A stretch of DNA of 64,000 bases. Source: Dasania marina DSM 21967. Lineage in GTDB: Bacteria > Pseudomonadota > Gammaproteobacteria > Pseudomonadales > Dasaniaceae. Location: assembly GCF_000373485.1 (NCBI RefSeq), contig NZ_KB891585.1, positions 609,861-673,860 on the forward strand, read 5' to 3'. The position numbers and the translations under genes were made by a program. The notes below the pieces were generated by a model. It worked only from the letters and a program-made list of their open reading frames with translations. It was not told the DNA's origin and did not search any database. Positions 18,126 to 25,999 of the stretch are shown piece after piece. Positions within the stretch are counted from its first letter, which is position 1. Each line of letters starts with the position of its first letter.

Positions 18126-20542
18126 CTAGAGTATTATTTTACAGCGCGTTGCTGCTGGGCGGCCTCGCCATTGTCTGGATGGGCGCCAGTTTTATAGGCA
18201 CAAATAGCTTAGCCTTAATCGTCACGCTGTTAATTGGCCTCGCCTATTTAATCGGTGCATTTGAACTGTTTCATTATAGAAAGCAAACCGCTAGCTTAAG
18301 CCATGCACTTAAACAAATTAACGGCGCGGTAGATAACCTAGACCTATGGTTAAGCCAATTACACCCCGCCTTAAAAAATGCCGTACGCGCTCGCATTAGC
18401 GGCGAAAGCGTAGGCTTACCTGCCCCTGTTGTTAGCCCGTATTTAATTGGCCTGTTAGTGATGCTGGGTTTATTGGGTACGTTTTTAGGTATGGTAGCCA
18501 CCTTACAAGGTGCAGTTAGCGCCCTAGAAGGCACTAGCGAACTACAAGCCATACGCGCTGGTTTAGCCGCGCCTATACAGGGCTTGGGTTTAGCCTTTGG
18601 TACGTCGGTAGCGGGTGTTGCCGCCTCGGCCATGCTGGGTTTAATGTCTACTTTAAGCCGCAGCGAAAGAATCCAAGCTACCGAAACTTTAGATAGTAAT
18701 ATCCATAACGAGCTGCGCGAATTCTCTTTAAACCACAGCAAGCAACAAACCTATAGCGCCCTACAACAACAAGCCGCTGCCCTGCCCGATGTCGCCGACA
18801 AGCTCAACACTCTGGCCGACAAACTCATCACCATGAGTGAAAAGATAGAGCAAAGTTTAACAGCACAGCAGCAGGCATTTCACAGCTCAGTTGCCGCCAA
18901 TTATTCTGAGCTTGCGCTTTCTATAGACAAATCGTTACAACAAACCTTGGCCGATAGCGGCAAGCTAGCAGGCGAAAACATCAAACCCATTATTGAAACT
19001 ATGATGGCAGAGATTAGCAGCAATACTAGCAACACCCATAAAACCCTAACCGACACAGTGCAAGAGCAGCTATCAACATTGCGCAGCGATTGGCAGCAGC
19101 AACAGCTAGCCCACGACGAAGCCAAACTAGCGCAATGGGCGCAAACCTTTGAACAGCTAAACCAAAAAACCCATCAACAATTTGATAACGCTGGCCAGCA
19201 ATTAGTCGCGCAACTGCAACAGGCCTCAGACGCACAGCAAACCTCGGTGCAAACCATTGTTAGCGAATTTTCACAAGCTACCGCTGGCTTAAATGAGCAA
19301 TGGCAACAAGCCAACCAACAAAGCCGCGAGCAGCAACAAGCTATTAGCGCCAGCCTTAGCAGTAGCAGCGAATCACTGACCACACAGCTAAGTGCCAGCA
19401 CAGAAAAATCGTTAAGTGCCATCAGCAAGCTGATCGCCAGCTCGGAAGAACTCGTTAAAACCCGAGCCGAGGCAGAGCAGCACTGGCTCAACCATTATGA
19501 GCAACGCGCCACACAACTTAATGAAAAGCTGGCTGAGCAATTAGGTAGCAACACTCAACAAAACATCACCGAAATCAGTAAGCTGCTAACCAGCACAGAA
19601 GAGCTAGTCAAAACCCGTACCGATGCGGAACAGCATTGGCTACAACATTACGAGCAGCGCGCCACGCAGCTTAATGAAAAACTGGCCGAGCAATTAGGCA
19701 GTAATACCGAAAAGAACATAGCAGAAATCAGCAAGCTATTAGCCAGCGCAGATCAGCTAATCCAATCCAGAACTGAGTCAGAACAAGCATGGCTAAATCA
19801 AAACGAGCAACGTGCTACACAGTTTAACGAAACCCTGCAAAGCACCCTAAACCAGCTGCGTGACGATGAACAACAACGCGGCCTAGCGGCCCTAGAGCGA
19901 TTGGGGCAGTTAGAAGGCAAACTCAGCGAGCACCTATGCGCCTTAGGCCAAGGTTTAGAAGCGCCTATGGCTCGCCTGATAGAAACCGCCTCAGAAACAC
20001 CCAAGGCTGCCGCGCAAGTGATAGAACAACTGCGCAACGAAATTTCTAAAAATCTGGTTAAAGATAACGCCCTATTAGAAGAACGCAGTGGCATTATGAC
20101 CGAGCTAGATAAACTTTCTGCCTCACTGGCACAAACCGCTACCGATCAGCGTCAGTCTATAGAAACGCTAATCACCGCCTCCGAGCAAATGCTAAGCAAG
20201 GCCAGCGAACAGTTTGGCGTAGAGGTAGAGCAACAAGTAGCGCAGCTAGCTGAAGTGAATACCGAATTCAGCGGCAACTCTATAGAAATGGCCAGCCTAG
20301 GCGAAGCCTTTACCCTAGCCGTGCAACATTTTGATGAGTCCAATAACAATCTCATCGCCAGCCTCAGCCGCATAGAAACCAGTTTGCAACAAAGCGGCGC
20401 ACGCAGCGATGAACAACTGGGCTATTACGTGGCGCAAGCCCGTGACTTAATAGACCACAGTATTGTTTCGCAAAAAGCCATGTTTGATGAACTGCGAGAA
20501 ATTAAAACGCAGCAAATTAGCCTCGCCCTAGAGGATACCTAA
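18122..20542 (+). CDS. MotA/TolQ/ExbB-fold motor protein with a long coiled-coil tail (DUF802-type, ZorA-like)
   Basis: The 806-residue protein has two N-terminal membrane helices (about 4-24 and 29-50), a short cytoplasmic segment, then two helices with the proton-channel signature of the MotA/TolQ/ExbB family: LGLLGTFLGMVATLQG (about 114-129) and GLGLAFGTSVAGVAASAMLG (about 154-173). From about residue 190 to the end it is predicted by eye to be one long Gln/Ser/Glu-rich coiled coil, including tandem 51-residue repeats from residue 434. This channel-plus-tail layout is that of ZorA in Zorya anti-phage systems and of DUF802 proteins. It overlaps both neighbours (ATGA and TAATG) and is followed by a MotB-like gene, so the two probably form an ion-driven rotary stator-type complex in the inner membrane. 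Function is inferred from architecture only. Confidence 0.75.
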   Translation: MTRVLFYSALLLGGLAIVWMGASFIGTNSLALIVTLLIGLAYLIGAFELFHYRKQTASLSHALKQINGAVDNLDLWLSQLHPALKNAVRARISGESVGLPAPVVSPYLIGLLVMLGLLGTFLGMVATLQGAVSALEGTSELQAIRAGLAAPIQGLGLAFGTSVAGVAASAMLGLMSTLSRSERIQATETLDSNIHNELREFSLNHSKQQTYSALQQQAAALPDVADKLNTLADKLITMSEKIEQSLTAQQQAFHSSVAANYSELALSIDKSLQQTLADSGKLAGENIKPIIETMMAEISSNTSNTHKTLTDTVQEQLSTLRSDWQQQQLAHDEAKLAQWAQTFEQLNQKTHQQFDNAGQQLVAQLQQASDAQQTSVQTIVSEFSQATAGLNEQWQQANQQSREQQQAISASLSSSSESLTTQLSASTEKSLSAISKLIASSEELVKTRAEAEQHWLNHYEQRATQLNEKLAEQLGSNTQQNITEISKLLTSTEELVKTRTDAEQHWLQHYEQRATQLNEKLAEQLGSNTEKNIAEISKLLASADQLIQSRTESEQAWLNQNEQRATQFNETLQSTLNQLRDDEQQRGLAALERLGQLEGKLSEHLCALGQGLEAPMARLIETASETPKAAAQVIEQLRNEISKNLVKDNALLEERSGIMTELDKLSASLAQTATDQRQSIETLITASEQMLSKASEQFGVEVEQQVAQLAEVNTEFSGNSIEMASLGEAFTLAVQHFDESNNNLIASLSRIETSLQQSGARSDEQLGYYVAQARDLIDHSIVSQKAMFDELREIKTQQISLALEDT
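19421..19879 (+). repeat. Three in-frame tandem repeats of 153 bp (51 residues) in the motor-protein tail
   Basis: Units begin at 19421, 19574 and 19727 and each encodes ISKL...EQ.W...EQRATQ.NE.L. Units 1 and 2 are identical at 42 of 51 residues; the third keeps the first two thirds of the pattern and then drifts. The spacing is exactly 153 bases, so a gain or loss of a unit would change tail length without a frameshift. Confidence 0.9.
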
Positions 20543-21180
20543 TGGCACAGCTTAACGATCAGGATTCACAATCACCACCGGTGTGGGCCATCTTTGGCGA
20601 CCTTATGTCCGGGTTGGTGGGCGTTTTTGTTTTGCTATTAATTTGGGTATTGGGCTTTCAATTAGAATTATCCAAAACCTTGGAAGAAGAAGTCGCCAAA
20701 CGACAAGCCTCCGAGCAACGACGCCTAGCCTTAGAAACCGCACTGGCCGACCCATTAGCCAGCGGCCGCGTAACCCTTAACAATGGCCGCATAGGCATTA
20801 GCGGCAGCGTATTGTTTTCACTCAACTCAGCAGAGCTACAAGCACAGGGGCGAGAGCTACTACACACCTTAGTTACGCCACTGCAGGTTTACCTCAGCGA
20901 GCGCAACGAAATACTAATGGTTAGCGGCTTCACCGATGACCTCCCCATACAGCAAGGTAACAATCGCTTTGATGACAACTGGGAACTGTCGGCACAACGC
21001 GCCCTCACCGTTACCCGCGCCCTAATAGAACAAGGCATGCCTGCCAACATGGTATTCGCCGCCGCCTTTGGTGCGCAGCAACCGGTAGCCAGTAATAGCG
21101 ACAAAGACGGCCGTTCCAAAAACCGCCGCGTAGAAATCGCGCCCGTGCCCAAAAACAGCGAACACGTAGCCGCACAATGA
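20542..21180 (+). CDS. MotB-like protein with OmpA peptidoglycan-binding domain (ZorB-like)
   Basis: The 212-residue protein starts with a short cytoplasmic end and one membrane helix, FGDLMSGLVGVFVLLLIWVLG (described from residue 18). It carries an Asp (D20) at the helix start in the DLMS context seen in MotB/ZorB proton carriers. A short linker leads to an OmpA_C-like domain (about 95-205) with SGFTDDLP, LSAQRALTV and NRRVEI, the residues that contact diaminopimelate in peptidoglycan. This is the expected anchor partner of the upstream channel protein, and the start codon overlaps its stop (TAATG). Confidence 0.8.
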   Translation: MAQLNDQDSQSPPVWAIFGDLMSGLVGVFVLLLIWVLGFQLELSKTLEEEVAKRQASEQRRLALETALADPLASGRVTLNNGRIGISGSVLFSLNSAELQAQGRELLHTLVTPLQVYLSERNEILMVSGFTDDLPIQQGNNRFDDNWELSAQRALTVTRALIEQGMPANMVFAAAFGAQQPVASNSDKDGRSKNRRVEIAPVPKNSEHVAAQ

Positions 21181-21839
21181 GCCTAAACGCCGACAGCAAA
21201 AACAATAGCGACTCAAACGCTAATGAAGAAAACTGCGACAGCTTGGCAGCGACTCTGCAAGAAGCACTGCAACAACTGCAAGAAGCCCAGCAACACCTAC
21301 ACTACCCCAGCCGTTTTTTTCACTTACAGGCACTGCTTAAACGCGCGCAACAAAGCCAGCCGCTATTAAGTCAGTTACTAACAAGTAAAGTGCAACAAGG
21401 ACTAGAAGATTACCAAACACTACTCGCCAATAAAAAAGCGCCCAGTGAAAGCAGCGAAAACCACTCAGCCGCCAGAACCGAGCTAGCGCAACTCAGCCAA
21501 TACTTAAACGGAAAAAACCTAAGCACCAGCACCGCCCTGCCCGCCAGCAGCTTTGACGGCATGCTACAACAGCAAGAACAAAAAGCATTACAATTCGGCT
21601 ATACCGAACAACCGCAACAAACCATAGTCGAGCAATACCGCGACGCCATCACCCAACTCAACACCGAAAAATTTATTAGTCAGGTAATTAACGAAGTGCC
21701 TAAAGATGCGGGGCCGCTTAATGCTCATAGGCTGGTAATTAAAACACTCACCGCTATGCAGACGATATCGCCGGATTATTTACGGCGCATGGTGAATCAA
21801 ATAGATACGATGTTTTATTTGAATGCGGGGGGAAAGTAG
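21177..21839 (+). CDS. DUF2894-type protein, last gene of the motor operon
   Basis: A 220-residue soluble protein: an acidic Asn/Ser-rich start, a helical Gln-rich middle, and a conserved-looking end GPLNAHRLVIKTL..M..ISPDYLRRMVNQIDTMFYL that I associate with DUF2894. No catalytic motif is visible. It overlaps the MotB-like gene by four bases (ATGA). No terminator is visible after it; the RAYT element begins only five bases beyond the stop. Confidence 0.65.
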   Translation: MSLNADSKNNSDSNANEENCDSLAATLQEALQQLQEAQQHLHYPSRFFHLQALLKRAQQSQPLLSQLLTSKVQQGLEDYQTLLANKKAPSESSENHSAARTELAQLSQYLNGKNLSTSTALPASSFDGMLQQQEQKALQFGYTEQPQQTIVEQYRDAITQLNTEKFISQVINEVPKDAGPLNAHRLVIKTLTAMQTISPDYLRRMVNQIDTMFYLNAGGK

Positions 21840-21843
21840 TAAA

Positions 21844-22643
21844 GTAGGGTCAGATAAGACTTTCTCCTATTTGCGGCCTCCCCATTCTTGCCGGCCGTAA
21901 CCTTCTTCCACATAAAGCTTCAATATCAGACTTGAATTTTTCATTTCCAAGTGCCAAGCCTTTGTTCAAAGCTTCTCGAATATCTACCATCAAGTTTTTA
22001 TCAACATGGTCTTTAAATAATTGTCGGTAGCGATTCTGCCTAGTTTCCACATCTTTCGCCAACTTTAAATATTCTTCATGCGGAGTATGTAATTTAATTG
22101 TTTTTCCTAGAGCATGAGATTGGTAACTGGACCACGTATATTCAGCCGGATCATCGACCATTAATGCCCTCACTGGATTCATCTCAATATAACGCTGACA
22201 CTGCAGTAGATAGGTTTCACTTTGAACCAAGCTGGATTTAAACCGCCCCTCCCACAATGTCCCAGTACGATCGTACTCACTATTAAAGTATCTTACATAA
22301 CGTCGCCCTAAAGCCTGCATCATTTTTGAGACAGCATTAGGCATAGTTGGCGTAACTAATAAATGCACGTGATTAGTCATAAATACCCAGGCATGTATCT
22401 GCGCACCAAATTCGGCAGCGTAATCGTCCAGCCAATTCGCATACAACGCTAAGTCCTGCTCTTGAGCAAAACAAAACTGTCGATTATTACCACGCTGAAT
22501 CACATGCTGAGGAATACCCAAAGGGCATATTCTAGGAAGTCTAGCCATGGTTGCATCCTTGTAACCAGTGTAATGTTGAATCTAACTATTCTAACGGTCG
22601 TTAAGCCTTAGGAAAAGACCAGATAAGTTTTATCTGACCCCAC
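21844..22643 (-). mobile_element. RAYT element with terminal inverted repeats
   Basis: A single transposase gene is bounded by a 19-base inverted repeat: GTAGGGTCAGATAAGACTT (21844-21862) and, on the other strand, GTGGGGTCAGATAAAACTT (22625-22643), identical at 17 of 19 positions. The right end also contains the small hairpin AGATAA-GTT-TTATCT (22621-22635). The transposase stop codon lies inside the left repeat. The layout fits REP-associated tyrosine transposases, which move or maintain short palindromes rather than behaving as classical insertion sequences. Confidence 0.75.
21850..22548 (-). CDS. REP-associated tyrosine transposase (Y1/IS200-like)
   Basis: The 232-residue protein begins MARLPRICPLGIPQHVIQRGNNRQ, the usual RAYT start, and contains the HUH motif as MTNHVHLLV (about 57-65), the RYVRYFNSEY segment carrying the nucleophilic Tyr, and GTLWEGRFKS. 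HUH enzymes nick single-stranded DNA through a phosphotyrosine bond. All key residues are present, so the gene appears intact. It is on the opposite strand to the motor operon and points toward its end. Confidence 0.88.
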   Translation of the reverse strand: MARLPRICPLGIPQHVIQRGNNRQFCFAQEQDLALYANWLDDYAAEFGAQIHAWVFMTNHVHLLVTPTMPNAVSKMMQALGRRYVRYFNSEYDRTGTLWEGRFKSSLVQSETYLLQCQRYIEMNPVRALMVDDPAEYTWSSYQSHALGKTIKLHTPHEEYLKLAKDVETRQNRYRQLFKDHVDKNLMVDIREALNKGLALGNEKFKSDIEALCGRRLRPARMGRPQIGESLI

Positions 22644-22788
22644 TAAACATTAGAGATATTTTATTTTTCATTCATAAAGTCCTTTTTAATCTACATTGAA
22701 ATAATCTTATTTTTCAGATAACAAGAAAATCAATAGAGAGATAATACTTAAATATTATGCAACATTTTTATCACAGGCTCACTAAGCC

Positions 22789-23691
22789 CTACTCGTCCGT
22801 AATCGTCCCCAACTGCTGCTTAGACAAAACATCCGAAAAATGATCCCGCGCTGCCTTGGCCCGGGTAAAGCACTCAGTAATAGATTCACTATCTGCAGTA
22901 GCTATAGCATCACGTAAGCTATTCAACTGCGCCGAAAACAAATCAATCATTTTAAGCAAGGCTTTGTCATTAGCCAAAGCTATGTCATGCCACATTTTGG
23001 GATCGCTAGACGCTATGCGGGTAAAATCCCTAAAGCCACCCGCGGCGAAGTTAAAGATATTTTGTTGTTCTTTTTGCCCTGCTAAAGCATCGACTAGGGC
23101 GTAGGCTAATACATGGGGTAAGTGGCTGGTGGCGGCCAACACTTCATCGTGCTCATCCACCGGCATAGTCACTACATCGGCACCGGTGACTTGCCACATG
23201 TCGGTAACGGTAGAGATAGCGGCTATGCTGGTTTCTTCGGAGGGGGTTAGGATAACGCGGTGGTTAATAAATAGTTTTTCGTTAACGGCTTCTACGCCGC
23301 TTTTTTCTGAGCCCGCTATAGGGTGGCCCAACACTAAGTTCGGCGGCACTTTGCCAAAAAATTCTTTAGCAGCAATTAATAAATTGCCTTTAACACTGGC
23401 CACATCGGTAATAATCGTGCTTTCTGGCACTAAGGTGGCCAGTTGCTGCAGCATGTCTACGGCAATTAAGGTGGGCGTTGCGATTACAACGATGTCGCTG
23501 CCAGCTACGGCTTTGGCTAAGTCTAGCTGGTAGCTATCGATTACGCCTAACTCTATGGCGCGCTGTAAGGTTTGTTCGTTGCGGCCCCAACCGACGATCT
23601 CATGGGCAAAACCTTTGGCACGCAGGGCTTTTGCCAAGGAGCCACCAATTAAACCTACCGCTAATACCGTTATACGATTGACGTTGGCCAT
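22789..23691 (-). CDS. tyrA: Prephenate/arogenate (cyclohexadienyl) dehydrogenase
   Basis: TyrA oxidatively decarboxylates prephenate (or arogenate) on the way to tyrosine. The 300-residue protein has an N-terminal NAD loop VGLIGGSLAKALR, the catalytic LGHPIAGSEKSGV block (His and Ser, about residues 113-125) and a helical dimerisation C terminus. It lacks a chorismate mutase domain and lacks the AroA domain to which pseudomonad TyrA is fused. It follows pheA by 25 bases; no hisC lies between them. Confidence 0.92.
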   Translation of the reverse strand: MANVNRITVLAVGLIGGSLAKALRAKGFAHEIVGWGRNEQTLQRAIELGVIDSYQLDLAKAVAGSDIVVIATPTLIAVDMLQQLATLVPESTIITDVASVKGNLLIAAKEFFGKVPPNLVLGHPIAGSEKSGVEAVNEKLFINHRVILTPSEETSIAAISTVTDMWQVTGADVVTMPVDEHDEVLAATSHLPHVLAYALVDALAGQKEQQNIFNFAAGGFRDFTRIASSDPKMWHDIALANDKALLKMIDLFSAQLNSLRDAIATADSESITECFTRAKAARDHFSDVLSKQQLGTITDE

Positions 23692-23716
23692 GGGCTAAAC
23701 CTTATTGCAAAAATAA

Positions 23717-24859
23717 TTACAGTACCGCGGCCGGGTATGAACCCAGCACTTTTAACATCACCGACTGCTCGATGAGGTTGTCCAGCACCGCTTTAACTTT
23801 TGGATCTTGCTGATGACCTTCAAACTCTACAAAGAATAAATAGGCCCAGTTTTGGGTGCGCGAGGGGCGTGTATCGATACGGGTTAAACTGATACCAGCC
23901 TCCTCGAAGGGGGTAAGCAAATGCAATAAAGCACCAGGCTTGTTATGGGCAGAGATAATCAGTGAGGTTTTGTCGTTACCACCAGCGGGTACATCTTCGC
24001 GGCCTATAATTAAAAAGCGCGTGGTGTTATTGGCTAGGTCTTCTATGCTGGAAGCCAGCTTCATTAAGCCGTATTTTTCGGCGGCGATATCACCAGCTAC
24101 GGCGGCAATAGTGGGGTCATCTTTGGCCATGCGCGCCGCTACAGCGTTGCTGCTAACGGGCAGGCGTTCTATGCCAGGCCAATTATTATCTAACCACTGC
24201 CGGCACTGCGCCAAAGCTTGGCGGTGGGCGCAGATGGTTTTAACGGTTTTAGCGGTAGCCGATTCATTCACCAATAAATGCAGCTGTATACGCAAGGCCA
24301 CTTCGCCACAAATTTTTAAAGGGGAATCAATAAAGTTGTCTAGGGTATGATTAACCATACCTTCGGTAGAGTTTTCTACCGGCACCACGCCATAGTTGCA
24401 CTGCCCCGATTCAACCTGGGCAAACACATTAGCAATTTCTGGCTGCGATACGGCAATCACGCCGTGGCCAAAATGTTTCATGGCCGCAGCTTGGGTAAAA
24501 GTACCCTCTGGCCCTAAGTACGCCACTTCCATGGGCTTTTCTAAGGCCAAACAGGCCGACATAATTTCGCGAAACAAATGCGCTACCGTTTTATCCGGTA
24601 GCGGCCCTTCATTTCTGTCCATGACTTTTTGTAACACCTGCGCTTCACGCTCAGGCCGATAAAACATGACCTTTGATAAATCAGCTTCGCCGGTTTCGGC
24701 TGTTAGCTCGGCGAGCTTAACTTCTGCTACTCGCTCGGCCAGCCTAGCACGGTGATTTAATAAGCCCTGGATTTTGCAATCCACTTGATCAATCGCTTTA
24801 CGCAATTGATCTAGGCTATGTAAACTGGCTATTTCATCTAGCTGATCTTTATCACTCAT
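23717..24859 (-). CDS. pheA: Bifunctional chorismate mutase/prephenate dehydratase
   Basis: PheA converts chorismate to prephenate and then phenylpyruvate for phenylalanine synthesis. Three parts are visible in 380 residues: an AroQ mutase helix domain (about 1-100), the dehydratase domain starting VAYLGPEGTFTQAA with NNTTRFLIIG near its end, and a C-terminal ACT domain (SLIISAHNKPGALLHLL) for feedback by phenylalanine. The usual ESRP of the ACT domain reads DTRP here. It starts 11 bases after serC, in the same operon. Confidence 0.96.
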   Translation of the reverse strand: MSDKDQLDEIASLHSLDQLRKAIDQVDCKIQGLLNHRARLAERVAEVKLAELTAETGEADLSKVMFYRPEREAQVLQKVMDRNEGPLPDKTVAHLFREIMSACLALEKPMEVAYLGPEGTFTQAAAMKHFGHGVIAVSQPEIANVFAQVESGQCNYGVVPVENSTEGMVNHTLDNFIDSPLKICGEVALRIQLHLLVNESATAKTVKTICAHRQALAQCRQWLDNNWPGIERLPVSSNAVAARMAKDDPTIAAVAGDIAAEKYGLMKLASSIEDLANNTTRFLIIGREDVPAGGNDKTSLIISAHNKPGALLHLLTPFEEAGISLTRIDTRPSRTQNWAYLFFVEFEGHQQDPKVKAVLDNLIEQSVMLKVLGSYPAAVL

Positions 24860-24870
24860 TTTTTATTGGT

Positions 24871-25950
24871 TTATCCGTTACGTTGAGCAAAGTCTTTCAT
24901 AAAGTTAATTAAGGTATCTACCGCCTCTTCAGGTACGGCGTTGTAGATGCTGGCACGCATGCCGCCTACGCTGCGGTGACCTTTAAGGTTTAGCAAACCA
25001 ATTTCATCGGCCTCAGCCAAGAAGGCTTTATCGAAATCGGCACTGGCTAAGGTAAAGGGTATGTTCATTGATGAACGGCTGCTAATTTCAACAGGGTTGG
25101 CGTAAAAGCCGCTATTATCGATATAACCGTACAGCTTTTCAGCTTTACGACGGTTTAATTGCTCCATAGCAGCCAAACCACCCTGCTCTTTTAACCAAGC
25201 AAACACTAAACCGGCCAAGTACAAGCTATAGGTTGGCGGAGTGTTATACATAGAGTCGTTATCGGCAGCGGTTTTATAGTCCAACATGGTTGGACAGTAA
25301 TTGCTGGCGTTACCCATTAAGTCTTTACGCACTATCACCATGGTTAAACCGGCAGGGCCGATATTTTTTTGTGCACCGGCGTAAATCACACCAAATTTAT
25401 TGACGTCTATAGGGCGCGATAAAATGGTTGAAGACATATCAGCCACTAGCGGCACATCTACCTTAGGCACGTCAAAAAACTCTACTCCACCTATGGTTTC
25501 ATTAGGGGTGTAGTGCAAATAAGCCGCATCTTTATTTAACTGCCATGAATCTAGCGCAGGGATAGTGGTGAAGTTGGTATCTTCTGAGCTGGCCACTACA
25601 TTAACATCGCAAAAACGCTGCGCTTCTTTAATGGCTTTTTTAGACCACTGGCCGGTATTGACATAGTCAGCACCGGTTTTGTCGCCTAATAAGTTTAACG
25701 GCACAGCCGAAAACTGGGTGCTGGCGCCGCCCTGTAAAAACAGCACGGCATAATCGTCAGAGATATTGAGCAGATCACGAAAATCTTGCTCGGCCTTATT
25801 GGCTATACCTACTAATTCAGAAGAACGGTGGCTCATTTCCATAATAGAAAGGCCAGCGCCCTGCCAATCGACTAACTCTTGCTGCGCCTGTAGTAAAACG
25901 GACTCAGGTAATGCCGCAGGGCCTGCACAAAAATTAAAACGTCGTGTCAT
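24871..25950 (-). CDS. serC: Phosphoserine aminotransferase
   Basis: SerC makes phosphoserine from phosphohydroxypyruvate and glutamate, and also acts in pyridoxal phosphate synthesis. The 359-residue protein starts RRFNFCAGPAALP, and the PLP lysine lies in GVIYAGAQKNIGPAGLT (about residue 195). The length is normal. It is followed closely by pheA and preceded by gyrA with a 49-base gap, the pseudomonad order. Confidence 0.97.
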   Translation of the reverse strand: MTRRFNFCAGPAALPESVLLQAQQELVDWQGAGLSIMEMSHRSSELVGIANKAEQDFRDLLNISDDYAVLFLQGGASTQFSAVPLNLLGDKTGADYVNTGQWSKKAIKEAQRFCDVNVVASSEDTNFTTIPALDSWQLNKDAAYLHYTPNETIGGVEFFDVPKVDVPLVADMSSTILSRPIDVNKFGVIYAGAQKNIGPAGLTMVIVRKDLMGNASNYCPTMLDYKTAADNDSMYNTPPTYSLYLAGLVFAWLKEQGGLAAMEQLNRRKAEKLYGYIDNSGFYANPVEISSRSSMNIPFTLASADFDKAFLAEADEIGLLNLKGHRSVGGMRASIYNAVPEEAVDTLINFMKDFAQRNG

Positions 25951-25999
25951 ATCAATTACTACCTATAAGATTAATAAACTTTTTAAGCGCGGGCTTGGC

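Noticed and set aside
17352-21839. Standard Zorya system or flagellar motor genes
   Set aside because: There is no ZorC, ZorD or ZorE homologue, and no flagellar genes nearby; the two accessory proteins do not fit either. The motor resemblance is kept, the system name is not.
17352-21839. TolQ-TolR or ExbB-ExbD energiser
   Set aside because: TolQ/ExbB are about 230-240 residues and have no 600-residue tail; the partner here has an OmpA peptidoglycan-binding domain as in MotB, which TolR/ExbD lack.
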